A stretch of 64,000 nt of DNA from Crambe crambe (GCA_963924555.1 OZ004591.1:434001-498000); one strand, 5' to 3'; numbered from the stretch's first letter, positions 1 to 15,857 are shown. Notes: generated by a model from the sequence alone, not told the origin. Program-made: numbers and translations.

Positions 1-360
1 TCCTATTTAGAAAGTTCATGTCATCAGTTCCAGCTACCTGCATACAAAAGTAAGCCAGGGGTATTTTATATAGTAACTATAGATAGTTTTAGGAATGGAA
101 AATGAGCCTACTAACAACTAACCTTCCTTTTATCCCTGCACTAGAGTTGAGAGCAATGTAACTTGCAACTTGGGCCCTCAGTGGTGATTGAGTAAGGAGT
201 TACATTGCTCTCAACTCTAGTGCAGGGATAAAAGGAAGGTTAGTTTTTAGTAGGCTCATTTTCCATTCCTAAAACTATCTATAGTTACTATATAAAATAC
301 CCCTGGCTTACTTTTGTATGCAGGTAGCTGGAACTGATGACATGAACTTTCTAAATAGGA
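1..360. repeat. 360-bp near-perfect palindrome (foldback element)
   Basis: Bases 1-163 are the reverse complement of 198-360, with one clear mismatch near 117/244, leaving a loop of about 34 bases at 164-197. The window begins exactly at one arm end, so the element may extend further left. No open frame of note lies inside. It looks like a foldback or MITE-type element, or a recent inverted duplication; no target-site duplication can be checked because the left flank is missing. Confidence 0.9.
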
Positions 361-501
361 TAGCAGCTGTGTTTTTTTGATTTGTTTTTGTGTTATTTTA
401 AGAAAAAATTAAACTTGTGCAGCATACAACCCAAGGTACACTATTACCCAAGGCGGCCTCAGGACATATGGTGTGCGTTATTTTAAATCTAGACTATGAA
501 A

Positions 502-670
502 TACAGGGGTTTTCAGGTTGGTTGACCAGTAGAATTTGCACATGTGCAAGATAAATTCAAGCGAGCACAATATACTGTCATATAAATGCAATGATCTTAA
601 ATTTTGCGAGCACGAATTTAATTCTGCACAGTCGGCAAATTTTGTGTCAACCAACCTGAAAACCCCTGTA
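502..670 (+). mobile_element. TA-flanked MITE, copy 1 (169 bp)
   Basis: A perfect 25-bp terminal inverted repeat, counting the flanking TA, lies at 502-526 and 646-670. It reads TA-CAGGGG inward on the left and CCCCTG-TA on the right. TA at both ends fits the target duplication of Tc1/mariner-type elements. There is no transposase frame, so this is a non-autonomous copy. A second copy of the same length lies in opposite orientation at 2151-2319. Family assignment is inference from the TA and the size. Confidence 0.8.
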
Positions 671-890
671 CTATGGTGGCCGAGAAGGGTCACCCGCGAC
701 CGCTTCGCAAATATTCACTGCCGCCCGCGGTATCCAAAGTACCGCCAGCGGTACCCACAATATACCGCCAGCGGTACCCCCGCCATACCGCCCGCGCGCA
801 TGCATGACAGATCCGGAGACCCTTTACCCAGTACCACGTATCCCGGTCCCACGCGCATCGCATGAGCTGTAGATCCAGAGACCCTTTACC
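671..890 (+). repeat. GC-rich dispersed repeat, copy 1
   Basis: This GC-rich segment directly abuts the MITE and recurs in inverted orientation next to the second MITE (about 1938-2150). It contains several copies of the palindromic word ACCGCCAGCGGT and a CCCTTTACCCAGT block that occurs twice (about 822 and 882). Because MITE plus GC-rich part occur together in both places, they may form one composite repeat of about 380 bp. From 890 to 1284 I see only AT-rich unique-looking sequence. Confidence 0.65.
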
Positions 891-1284
891 CAGTCATTGA
901 TGTACTGAATTGTAATCAATGCATCTATATTGATGATGTACTGAATTGTAATCAGTGCATCTATATTTTTCACTGAGATACGCCGAAAGAAATGCATCAA
1001 GTCCTAAATCCTCCATACCCAGTTCTTAAAGCAATATTGCACCTTACATATTATCTCTGTTACAGTATATTTATTATTAGCTATAATGGATGTATGTGTG
1101 TACAGCAATGAGGAAAATGAAGGGAACAGCAGAGATCACAAGGGTTGGTGAAATGAAATGACTAAGTTTGTCCTGTTCCACACACTAACAATCTAGCACA
1201 AAAGAGAACAGAATATTGACATCATTATAATTATTATTTCGCTAGATGATACCTTATCACTGGTTGCACGTTTGCTATGCTTCT

Positions 1285-1938
1285 TCAAACATGATATATA
1301 TTGAAGAGGTAAGGGGTCAACTCCACTCCCCTCTTGTCCACTGCAGTGTTTGGTGCCTGTGCTGCTTCATCAAATAGTTCTACCTGCACAATTATGAAAT
1401 AATAGCCGGCTACATGCAAAATTAATTTTCCATTTAATATTTTTCTATGGGGCCATGTAGCTAGGACCCAACAAAGGGTTCATAATCAAAGAAGTGACTT
1501 TTGCTACAAATATCTTTTGATTATGAACTCCTGGCCATAATTAATGATAACACTCCTAAGTTTGGTTCTTTGCATGAGGATTTTAACCCAAGGCCTCTGA
1601 ACTTGGAGATCTTATTACAATTAGTTATAACTATTGGGTCCCAATTATAAAAATGTTGACATGACTATTTTTCATAAAAATATAGTGCAGAGGTACAAGG
1701 GAAACCTGATATCCACACTACTCACCAGTGTGCGGTCTTCTCTGGTTTCATCATAAGCCTCGGCACCAGTCAAAGTTTCCAAAGTGACCTGGATAGTATT
1801 CATTTTGTGAATGCCAAGCTCTCTCCTCATCAACTTACTACACCATAGGCATAGACATCTGTCTATTTTGGAGACTGGTGGCAGGTGTCCAGCTCTGGGG
1901 CACTATACCCCAAAGCCTTTACGACTGACTTGACAGTG
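1285..1938 (-). pseudogene. IRAK/TKL-like protein kinase, 3' fragment
   Basis: On the minus strand 1938-1839 encodes GYSAPEL, then SPK, an in-frame TAG (1863-1865), then TDVYAYGV, the classic APE to DVYSFGV stretch of TKL kinases. A 50-nt GT-AG intron (1838-1789) leads to 1788-1726, whose first codons complete GVVTLETLTG and continue to YDETREDRTL. A further intron joins 1383-1285, VELFDEAAQ and onwards to a stop. The order matches the kinase C-lobe of IRAK-type kinases. The N-lobe and catalytic loop are absent because a GC-rich repeat begins at about 1938, and the end lacks the last helices. The stop and the truncation argue for a dead copy. IRAK rather than another TKL kinase is a moderate guess. 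Confidence 0.6.
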
Positions 1939-2150
1939 ATGCGATCGCGACACGTGTTACTGGGTAAAGGGTTTTCGGATCTGTCATACATATAATTATG
2001 CGCGCGCATGCCGAAACCAACCGCGGGCGGTATGGTGGTGGGGGTACCGCTGGCGGTATTTTGGGTACCGCTGGCGGTATTTTTGATACCGCGGGCGGCA
2101 GTGAATATTTGCGAAGCGGTCGCGGGTGACCCTTCTCGGCCACCATACTG
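1938..2150 (-). repeat. GC-rich dispersed repeat, copy 2 (inverted)
   Basis: Reverse-complement relative of 671-890, with the same ACCGCTGGCGGT words and the same junction to the MITE. Its distal edge falls where recognisable kinase coding sequence begins, so its insertion may have truncated that gene. The exact edge is uncertain by about 10 bases. Confidence 0.6.
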
Positions 2151-2319
2151 TACAGAGGTTTTCAGGTTGGTTGACACAAAATTTGCCAACAGTGCAAAAT
2201 TAAATTCGTGCTCGCTAAATTTAAGACCATTGCATTTGTATGACAGTATATTTTGCTCGCTTGAATTTATTGTGCACATGCGCAAATTCTACTGGTCAAC
2301 CAACCTGAAAACCTCTGTA
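2151..2319 (-). mobile_element. TA-flanked MITE, copy 2 (169 bp)
   Basis: Terminal repeats at 2151-2175 and 2295-2319 again read TA-CAGAGG inward and CCTCTG-TA outward. Length equals copy 1, with scattered substitutions. The following stretch, 2320-3484, is AT-rich; I found no gene, RNA or clear repeat in it, and it should hold the promoter and 5' UTR of the next gene. Confidence 0.8.
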
Positions 2320-3484
2320 CGGTCCATTCCGGAAGCACAGCTAGTCTAGTGCGCATGCGTACATAATTGCACATGCGCATAAATGCATACTTAATCACAG
2401 TGCCATTATTTTTGTTGTGCAGTTGAGGAAAGTGTACGCAGCTGAACCGTTGATAGACTGTGGAAAGCAAGATAAGAACTTCTTCCAACAGTAAGTGTGT
2501 ACCACTGTGACTCTGTATCATAGTAGTTACGTAAGGTTTTATATTATCAATTATTGTACAACGTGCAACAGACTGAGACCTAGGTCGGATGGTATGTGAA
2601 TCCCATTCACTTTAGGTGATGGGTGCATGATGATTTAAGAATAACAAGCAAAGTGTATCATGATCAAATGTCCCCTCACATCTATGTAGTTCTAGATTGA
2701 CACTCTGGTGAACATGAGCCGTGTTGGTGATTTAGCATAGAACTGTTGGGTTATAGCTTATATATAACTCATTGTATGCACAAACCCATTTGGCATAGAT
2801 TCAAAACAATCACTAGCTATGCAATGAAAGATATTGAACCTACATAACTAATTCACTGTAGCTATGGGCAACCCTCTTCTCAGAGTCTTTCTGTGAAACA
2901 TTGGCCCTGGAGCAGCTGCCTGTCTTTATTTGTACTTATAAAGCTCTCCTCTGTTGATAGCCTCTCATTTCCTATTCACTTAGACACAATACATGATCAA
3001 TTACTTGTGGTCTAATTAGAGGCTTTATGGACCAGCAGTCCAGCACTTGACATTTGTAATTCGATTATCGTACTAAGGATGTGGTAGTGCTGGCCATAAG
3101 TCGCCAGGACGTATCCAGGATGTACCTATTCTACCTGCAGCCACCCTGTGGTTACCACTCACTAAAACACTGTACCACAGGAGCCGATAAGCTCAAGTTG
3201 AAGTAGTCACCCATTGTGATATCATCTTGTGGCATATGCATCTCTTCAGCTTCTCATATTTTTATCTAAAACTTATTACAAGTTCTCGACACCTAAACTC
3301 TTGTTAATTGAGCTTGAGAAATGTGGTATTTGATTTGATGAGTGGTTTGCTACCTCCATTACTAACTTAATTAGTCTACTACTGCCATCTAACTCAATTA
3401 TAGTTGCAGTTGGATCTTCACTCTTATAGAGTTTCATTTTGCAGTTCTACAGGTGTGTTTCATGCGACAGCTCGACAAATAGTT

Positions 3485-5036
3485 ATGAACACTTTATTAC
3501 TCCACATCTTCCTTCTCTGCAGGATTTTAGCAGGTCAGACATGCAATCATAGCAATAGAACTTTTTTATAACTAAAGCATGTTTTGTATTTTAAGCTGGT
3601 ATGGGCACAAGGCCTGCCATTATGATATTTGCAGCATTTGTTTTTGATATAAATGCAGCAATGGAAATCAATTTGAGTGAAAGTGACATCAAAGAGTATG
3701 AAAAAGAAGGGAAGATTCCTATTCGTATTACTGCCACAAGAGGCAGTCTTGGAAAGGAAGGCAATGTCACCCTGCATGTGGTACCTCTGACTCTCACACA
3801 GTTCAGAGCCACAGGTAGATCTCTTCCAAAATCATTATCCATGCAAGAGTATGATCCAGCAGAAGCAGGTGAGCTCATGTGGCAGTGGTTGACACATGTG
3901 GTTTCTTCTGAGTGGTTTGGGCACATGTACAAGCCCTAGCCTCTTTGAGCCAATCAGTTTTGGACTAATATTGAATTTTCAATTGGATTAAAATTAGCTC
4001 TCTTTTTTTTTTAAGTGGTTACTTAGAACTTGATTTTTATTGGTGTTAGCTGTGCAGCTGGAAAAGAACTTAAGAGTCACGATATAAAAATATAATTTAG
4101 TGCTTGTTCAGAGAGTGCATGACTCGAGCTGTGAATCAGTTCATATTTGTTGCATGATAATCTTTACAGATACATCTTCCATTACTGACACTAGATACTC
4201 TGTGTTTAATGCAGACATGGATTTCAACAGCTCCATCCATATCATCAACATTCCCTTTGGTTACTCCAGCAGCACTGAAATAGACATCAAACTCATCCAG
4301 GATGGAGTGAGCGAGCTGGAAGAAGTGTTCCTCATCACTCTCAAGGTTGCAGAAGACACTCCAGTATCGATGAAGGAGGAAGTGACTCTAGGAAGTAGAG
4401 ACTTCACTGTTGCTCATATCTTACAATCCTGTATGTACACCATAATTACAGCTAAAGTGACCCATGAAGCCACAAAACTGAATTCCTAATTGTATGTCCC
4501 CCATGTGGTATTGTTGAATGAATTAGTGGTGAACTTTAAACCCATAATTGATGGGATCTGTCATCCCATGATCAGTTGAATCCTATACCAGCTGTTGGTG
4601 GCATTGTGTAAGTACATTAATGATTCCCTAATGGGGAAGAGGGTTGGTTTGGTTTTCATTTTCCTCTGAGGCTACACTATACATGGCTGGAGGCTTGAAT
4701 AATAACAATGACTTATAAGTTAGTACATGGCATTGCCTAGATCATACCAGATTGAAATCGAATCAATTTTACTGGAGGGCTTCCCCCCCAGATGGTAGCT
4801 ATGCATGGCTGTACCACTACAAATGAGCTGGCTCCGGCTCTGCTATAAAGTTCTTTGAACTTTGAACTTTGTTACCCTCTTTATATCACAGATGATGAAA
4901 GAGCATCAATCAGATTTAGTAGTGCAGAGCTGACTGTGAATGAAGCCAATGACACAATAGAAGATCAACTCTTCATTGAAGTGGAGGGACAAATTGAGCC
5001 AGAAGTCTTCGTAAAACTGACCCTGAATGATGGTAA

Positions 5037-5085
<49 letters not shown>

Positions 5086-7250
5086 CTATGCCATAGCTAC
5101 CACTTCACCTAACGACACTTCACTGCTCCAGTTACGCATTCCCATCATTACCAATGGCAGCCACAGCCACAGAATTCCTGTACCACTTCATGTAGTGGAC
5201 GACCAAATAGCTGAGGAAGTGGAAGTATTGTATCTAAGGGTGGAGAGAGACACTGTCTTTGAACCCCTCTTTGGAATCACGGAGGGATTTGTAAAGATAT
5301 CCATCCAGGATGATGATGGTACGACAGCTATCTAGTTGGCATTCTAATAGTGTCAGTCTAAGATTTTGTGCCACTCATTCCAGTACCAAGAATTGGATTT
5401 GAGCTGAATGAGAATGAGACTTCTGTGACAGTGATGGAGGGTGGGACTAGGGAGGTGTGTGTGGGACTCCTGTGGCCGAAAAAGATGGAAGTGATCCTTT
5501 ACATACATGTTACCCTTACTCCAGATTCTCCACGAGGTGAGCTGCTGGTTCAAGGAGGGTTTAAATTTTATCTTCTTGGAAGAAGTAACTAACCTTAGCC
5601 TATTAATTTCATAGTGACTATTAGTGAGCAGCACATGAAATTTATTATGCAGACATAGTGAATGTTTCCTTTGAAGATCAGTTTAATGGCCTCTCTGCTA
5701 GAGATTGCTTCAATATATCGGCAAAAGATAACCTGGTCTTGAATCATCCAGTGACTGTCACTCTGAACCTGACAGTGAGCCCTCTCTACATTTTCCCCAC
5801 TGGGAATGAAGAACTGTTGGTAGAACCTTCTCTGCTCAACCTTAACATACTTGATGATGAAGGTAATGTATAGCTGGAGGCACAATATCATCAACGCATG
5901 TGAGAGCAGAAATTAATCACTTCAAAAATCAGCATTTAAATATGTGTTTATTTATTTTGCTGTTGTTTGTTTGTTTGTTTGTTTGTTTTCATTTGCAAAG
6001 AGGTAGTTATATAAGCTGACCATGTGGTAGCCATAGCAACTCAATCATCAATTTGCAGGAGTCCCTGTTCCACCCACCACTGTATCTCTGCATTATGTTG
6101 GGGATCAGCTCCATATCACTTGGGAGGCAAGTATATCTGAACTCCAACCTGTCGACAGATTCATAGTAATAATTGTAAAAGCCACACCCACAAGTTCCAC
6201 CCACTCCCAATCCCGTCGTCAAGTGAACTATTGGGAGTATGAAACAGTGGACACATCCATCACCCTCAACGAAATGGACCCTTCACAATCCTACACTGTA
6301 ACAGTCTGTGCAGAAAATTCTCTTGGGAGGATGTGTAGCACCACTACGCAGCTGAATAATGTTGAACCACTCAGCCTCGTGGCGGCAAAGGAGAAGAAAC
6401 CCTCTCTATTGATCATAGTGGTGGCAGTCGTAGGATCTGTGGTCTTGATAGTGCTCATGTGCTCCACTCTGCTCTGTTGTGTGTTCGTATGCAAGTGTTG
6501 TCATGAGAAGGGACATTACTATCCTTCCCAAGAAGGTGTGTGGAACAATCACAATAACCTTATAACCAGTCAGGAGTGTAGACATTTATTTGGGAGTGCT
6601 AAAATGGATGGTATAATAAAGGATGCATCCATCTTATATTATAGTACTTTGGCGAGCTGATTTCCTGATACCAATTTCCTTGTGTTAGCTAAGAAACTGG
6701 CATAGCTAGCTAACCCGTTACCACATTTCTCTGCAGGAGGAAAGGAACTAAACTTACATTACAACACAACATCATTTTAGTGGTGTGTATAGCTCTGTTG
6801 AGCCAACATATCCCCCCTCCCCACCCCACCTACACTCATTCTATTATAAGCCACTAGAGTCCTGAGCCGGATTATTCATAGTGTTGAGCACCATGCTTCA
6901 TTAGTCCTGGACCTCAGACCCTCTCAGTTTTCCATGGGGTTATTCCTACAGAGATAGCCTTAAATATGTGGACAGTGTAGAGACCATAAACTTTCCTATT
7001 TTTGTTGCAGAGAAAAAGATTAATGAAAATGTTAGCGTGGAACCCCCCAAGTAAGTATATAGCTAGCTACCATCTTATTGTGAACTCAATTGATGCAATC
7101 AATTTTTCCCATTGTAGGTATTGCAAACAACACTCTTCCACTAGCACTTTGAATATGGAATGGATTGCACCCCAGCCCAAAAGTGATATCACCAAAACAC
7201 CTCCCACATGTCATGTACGCCCCTATCCCATCCTGGGAACTCCAGTATGA
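3485..7250 (+). CDS. Calx-beta-like/FN3 single-pass membrane protein A
   Basis: Ten exons: 3485-3533, 3635-3868, 4170-4430, 4892-5032, 5097-5318, 5384-5536, 5653-5862, 6059-6535, 7011-7050, 7118-7250. They join without frame loss into about 639 residues. The first exon encodes a signal peptide (MNTLLLHIFLLCRIL). Three two-exon units follow; units two and three have Calx-beta features such as a DDERASIRF start and acidic DDDG ends. The eighth exon carries a fibronectin type III domain (VTVCAENSLG), a transmembrane helix (LLIIVVAVVGSVVLIVL) and a Cys-rich juxtamembrane patch ending YYP. The tail is Pro-rich. Every intron is phase 1 except the last, which is phase 2, as expected for shuffled extracellular modules. 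Calx-beta domains bind calcium and occur in sponge aggregation factors; a role in adhesion or recognition is inference. The downstream gene is a paralogue. Confidence 0.8.
5033..5096 (+). repeat. 64-nt intron built from (TTA)n
   Basis: Between donor GTAATT and acceptor CCATAG the intron is about 16 units of TTA and little else. The equivalent intron of the paralogue (8612-8674) is also AT-rich and almost equally short. Confidence 0.85.
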
Positions 7251-7546
7251 AGTCAAATATCTGATCACTATCTAGTTTATCATTCATTAATGGATAAAGG
7301 AAGTACATTTTCCACTCAACAAATCATTTACACATTAAGTTCTGTTGTACTTGTCTACTACAAGTTTGGTATAATTTATGGTAAAGGTCGAGACGTTCGG
7401 TACTCGCTCGCGCGCATGCGCATCCTGTACTCTGGCCGGGCCGCGCCCGGCCCAATAATTGAAGGCTACACCCCTTTTATTTTAGCTCTCTCGTAAACAT
7501 AAGTGCGAAAACTCCGAATTTAGTGAATTAGCTATCTGCGACAAAA
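7251..7546 (+). promoter_or_regulatory. Intergenic promoter region of paralogue B
   Basis: The 296-bp gap between the stop of protein A and the start of protein B contains a CpG-rich island at about 7385-7450 with the palindrome GGCCGGGCCGCGCCCGGCC and alternating CGCGCGCATGCGC. It stands out from AT-rich surroundings and probably holds the core promoter. No TATA-box is obvious. Confidence 0.45.
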
Positions 7547-11417
<3,871 letters not shown>

Positions 11418-11680
11418 TAAAACTAACTCTCTCATGATGCTATTTTTTTATTCTTCATACAAAACTTGTCATTATTAGTTCATCTCCTTGATTAGGTTGT
11501 TCTTGCATGTGCTTTCATTGAAATTTCCCACTGAATCTACACAAGGTTTTTTTGTGTTCATTCCATTCTCCACTGGTTTTCTGTTCACTTTTTTAGTTCC
11601 TATTTCATGCTCTGAGCATAAGCCCACCATTTCTTGATCTAAAATGTCAAAATTAATTTTTAATTATCATATCATCATTA

Positions 11681-11846
11681 ACTGGAACCTTTGATAAAGG
11701 ACACTCCGATTGAAACAAAGGACAATCTAAAAGTACCTTTGTATATACACTCTATACAAAATAACCTCCAAAAGAGGACAATCTCTCTACAAAGAATGAA
11801 AGGATGGGTCCCCAACTGTGTCCTTTATTGGAGGTTTTACTGTAGT
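11681..11846. mobile_element. MITE supplying the 3' end of ZNHIT2
   Basis: The ends are inverted relatives: GGAACCTTTGATAAAGGACA at about 11685 and, from the other side, GTAAAACCTCCAATAAAGGACA at about 11845. The right end lies within the last ZNHIT2 exon. Related end words (GGAACCTC, AAAGGAC, GGTTCCACTGTA) recur at 23998-24151, 27185-27460, about 30540-30780 and 43380-43440, so this is a common local family. The rest of the 11418-11786 gap shows only AT-rich sequence. Confidence 0.65.
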
Positions 11847-14062
11847 GGGGAAGTTGGGCATACCATGTTGCAGTCGCACCATCTGAGAGAGTCTGGCACA
11901 GCATGTGATGTTTTCCACAGAGCTAGCCCAGGCCATGTAGAAGTGAATCTTCTTCCTTGCCAACCACAGTTCTCGACTGCTACACTTCACCTTCACCACA
12001 TGATCACTACCTGCAAAAAAAGTCAAATTCACTGTCGGGGGAATCCAGAAACATTCATTGCTTTATTAGCATTGGAAAGCAAATGGCACAAACCTACCAT
12101 TAAAAGAAAACTCTATCAAGGGTTAGCTGACAAGATCTCTTTGACAACTTGTCTTTGTTTAGCCAACACTTAATTAAAGCAAGAGAAGGCCCCAACTCTG
12201 GGCCTGGTAGGACCTAGTAACTTGTTCAGTGGGACACAGGGAACTCATGAAGTGTGATCAATGCAGTCCCATTTGCATGTTTCAGCGCTTCTCTACAATA
12301 AGGCCGTGAAAAGACAATGGGGAGACCAGGCCAAGTTGATAAACACAACTGCTGTACATACATACATACATACATACATACATACATACATACATACATA
12401 CATACATACATACATACATACATACATACATACATACATACATACATACATACACACATAAGGGACTACATTTGGGTGTGTGTAATCTAATTTAGGTAAG
12501 TGGTTGCTCTAATGAACTAGTTCAAATGTTGCAGATATTGGAACTAAATACCAGCACAAAAGATGTTTCTCATACCTCTCCTGTTAGTCTCATCCGGGCT
12601 GGCACCTTTGATACTGGACCGTGCCAGCCCAAACAATTTGTGGAGGTCAGAGAGCGCTCTGAGCATATGACAGTCATGTGATTTCCTCGAGCTTAAGATG
12701 CACTCCACGTCTTTGAGAACGGCTGCAGAGAAGCTGACGGAATTAAAGATGTTCTTATCCTAGGGGCACACAACACATCCTTTCATGGCAGGACATAAAT
12801 CCCATATATACAGTTTATCCCCCTCTTAATCTTCTTTGAGGAAAGTTTACATAAAATGTGGTCAAGTAGAGAAGCCATTTTAAGTGATGAGGTCATAACA
12901 ATCATCAACCAAGTGCTTCAGATTTAAGTGGATCAACAAAGTGTTTGAACCTGCCAATGATTGCTGATGACCAGGACCAGGCTACCCAGGACCAGGCTAC
13001 CCAGGACCAAGGCTACCATCAATGATTGTACAGAACAAGTTCAATTTAATACATCTCCTGTTTGAAACACTCTTTCTGTTTGAGGACCCTGTTTGAGCTT
13101 AGTGCACCTGTTTGATACTGCACAAGTTTGAGAGACTCTTTCTTAGTGCACCTGTTTGATAATACACAAGTTTGACCTTGGCACTGAGGAGGAGTTTTCC
13201 ATAACTCATCAATTATATGTTTTATAAGCATCCAATTAATCATAGGGAGAAAAAAATAGCTCAGATTCCTGCATCAGATGCCAGGACTTTTATGGTCATG
13301 GAAAGAAAACAATCTTGCAATCTTGCCCTAGCAAGGGGAAAGGGGAGAGAAGCTTTCTACAGTATTTTGTCATAGAGAATTTAGATGCTTGGCTTTCTCC
13401 TCTATGTACACATTTGAAGGAACATGATGCAACACCTCCCAATTAAGAGATACTTTTCCCACACAAAATGGTTCCCCTTTTATGTCCATATCAGAGACTT
13501 CTCTGTACATACCACTGGCACCAACCACTGTGGGCTGATCCCTGCTATTATGGAAACCAAGGTTACCCCTGATATAAGTGCTTGTGGTAAGCATTATACG
13601 GCCTCCTATGTATGCAGCTGCTTTATGCATCCTGAGAGCAATATCCTAGCCTACTAGCTAATAAGTTAAAGTATAAATGACTCTCACCAACTGCTTCGCT
13701 CGCCAATTGAATATGTCACACAAATACCCTAGTTATGATGTGATGTACGTCATATTCATGATGTACGTCATAAGTAGGAAGTCAATAGTCATTAGGTATT
13801 CATAACTAACTGGTATTGGTATTCATAACTGGTATTCATAACTGGTATTCCCACTGAACATATAATACTGTCTGGTATTCCAAATGACTTGGGTATCAGA
13901 AGGTAGTCAAGTAATGATGCATGTGCCATGCTTCTGCTACACCCTTTCCTGGATGCTGGACCAATGCCTTGGGTATGAGCACACCAATGTTGACCTATCT
14001 GATTACAACTTCTTGGAAATTAGAATATAAACAGCAATTGGCTTCCCTCATGCACAGTGATG

Positions 14063-14125
<63 letters not shown>

Positions 14126-14400
14126 AACACACAGTGAACAATTCACCTTACAAGTGTGTTTAAAGAAAGTTCAAATGGACTGCTCAGACATTAGGAAAGG
14201 AGAAACCTTATTAATATATACACATACACACACACACACACACCAGGAAAAACATTCCACTTCATACCAATGTTGACCTATCTGGTAATATAAACCATAA
14301 ATTGACATTCCACTTCATACCAATGTTGACCTATCTGGTTACCACTTCTGGGAAATTAGAATATAAACCATAAATTGACTTCCCTCATCACAGTGATACG

Positions 14401-14437
<37 letters not shown>

Positions 14438-15857
14438 AACACACCTGTAGCACCTTTGCCATGGCAGCCTGCAGAGCACTTTCTGCTGTTTCAAAGAAGG
14501 AATTACTGGCCAGGGAGCCCGAAATGTCAAAAATTGTCTGAGAAAAGAGATTATATAAATGGTACAATAAAGGCAGTTACAGTTTCAAGAAATAAACCAT
14601 ACTTTGTGAAGAATAACAGACATACATACCTGAGAAGCTTGCAGAGGAAGTTGATAGTGTTCTCCATTGTACAGCCGAACAGTATAGGCATAGGCATACA
14701 GCATGTTGACAAGGTTGTAAGGCACACATGGAGACACCAAACCGTCCTGCATAACATAGTCATCAGGTTGTAAATGTGGAGAGAGAGGGTCTCAGTTCTG
14801 CAGGTACGTGGGATATTTTTTAGGGTGTAGGGTGTACCTTAATTAGGGTATGAAGAGGAGGAAGTGAAGTGGGGAGAGGAGGAAGTGAGGAAATGATTGT
14901 TTCTTCCTCATCCAATGGGATCACCAACCTATCAGCTATCTGCAGTAAAATGAACCATCTCATCGTACGACCTTTGTACCCACCTAGCCTTTACAAGTAT
15001 CAATTATACGACCTTTGTACCCAGCCGGCCTATGTGTAGCTGGTCCTAATATGGTAATGGTCATCACAAGTATAATGTATAAGGTATTATAGGGACTATG
15101 TGAATAGAGACCATTACCAGACCACTATTAGTTAACTTGCCTCCCACCAGGGGGTGTATGAAGAAAGGAGATGAGATAGGGCTCCAGTGTCCACCATTTT
15201 CTGGAACTCTTCCTTCTCTGATGAAGTCAGTTTCTGCCACACTTCCTCAGAGTCTTTCTCTATCAAATTTAAGGATGTAATACTAATGCATGTATTAGTG
15301 TTGAATCCAGGACATTCTGATACTTCCACATACCTAAATCAAGATTGGCAAGTCTTTCTTCGAGACTTGCTTCAGCTTCAGATATCTCTGCTTGAGGTGG
15401 CTCGTACTCTTCAAGTCTCTGGAGTATCTCCACCACTTTCTCTTTGTCTTCGTGACTTGAGTAAGCAGCATCCAATGGAAAGAAGAACCAATGACATGGC
15501 TGATTTGAGTGACCACACATACTGTGCCTACCTCGTCTGTCTCTGCTGGAGCTCGGATATGATGCTATCTCGATAAAACACTTCAGAACATTGATAATGT
15601 TTCTAAAACAATAAAGATGGTTGAATGATTCAGGCTATAAGAACAAATGATTATGTCTTACCTCACTTTTGTAGCAGCCAAGGGAACAGTATCGAACGTT
15701 ACATTTGGGACACACATACCTTGCAAACTGTGTGAGGCACCTACAAACTAATACATGATTCAGTTTCTTTCATATACTCCTTTATTTCTCACAAAGCACA
15801 GATCTGGTCCTTATTTTCATTTTCTTCCACAGGTAATGTGGTCATCAGTTCAGCCAT
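11787..15857 (-). CDS. ZNHIT2: Zinc finger HIT domain-containing protein 2
   Basis: Ten exons on the minus strand: 15857-15793, 15740-15662, 15602-15532, 15455-15334, 15259-15141, 14939-14838, 14746-14630, 14537-14445, 12759-12576, 12010-11787; all junction phases agree. The N-terminus carries an HIT zinc finger (CALC, CPKC, YCSLGCY) followed by FYRD. Later blocks match ZNHIT2 in order: EEVWQKLTSSEKEEF, YTPWWE, NMLYAYAYTVRLYNG, ISGSLASNSFFETAESALQA, ALSDLHKLFGLAR and ARKKIHFYMAWA. ZNHIT2 works with R2TP/RUVBL1-RUVBL2 in assembly of complexes including the U5 snRNP. Intron 5 begins with GC (GAG|GCAAGT at 15141/15140), and phase requires that site. The last about 20 codons and the stop come from a MITE. 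The gene is divergent with PPIP5K and convergent with protein B. Confidence 0.9.
12354..12455. repeat. (CATA)n microsatellite in a ZNHIT2 intron
   Basis: About 25 units of CATA/TACA lie in the last ZNHIT2 intron. The next intron (12760-14444, 1.7 kb) holds further low-order repeats: CTGTTTGA words at about 13060-13180 and GGTATTCATAACT units at about 13795-13860. Confidence 0.9.
13985..14445. repeat. Triplicated intron block with (CT)n arrays
   Basis: Sequence around CCAATGTTGACCTATCTG occurs at about 13986, 14268 and 14319. Copies one and three continue into TAGAATATAAAC, CTTCCCTCAT, GTAAAT, a (CT)n array (14068-14121 and 14405-14433) and CTGATAAACACAC. The third copy ends exactly at the 5' splice site of ZNHIT2 exon 8. 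An AC run sits at 14220-14243. Confidence 0.75.

Noticed and set aside
2400-3480. Possible further kinase or receptor exons before gene A
   Set aside because: I searched both strands for splice-bounded open segments and found none convincing.
5027-5112. Open frame encoding poly-Tyr or poly-Ile around 5040-5085
   Set aside because: It is the (TTA)n intron of gene A, bounded by GTAATT and CCATAG; removing it keeps the Calx-beta frame.
11691-12173. 160-residue plus-strand frame
   Set aside because: It is antisense to the last ZNHIT2 exon and the MITE, with no splice or family support.
12226-12461. Frames of repeated Met-Tyr-Val-Cys or His-Thr-Tyr-Ile
   Set aside because: Translation of the (CATA)n microsatellite; the same applies at 29250-29475.
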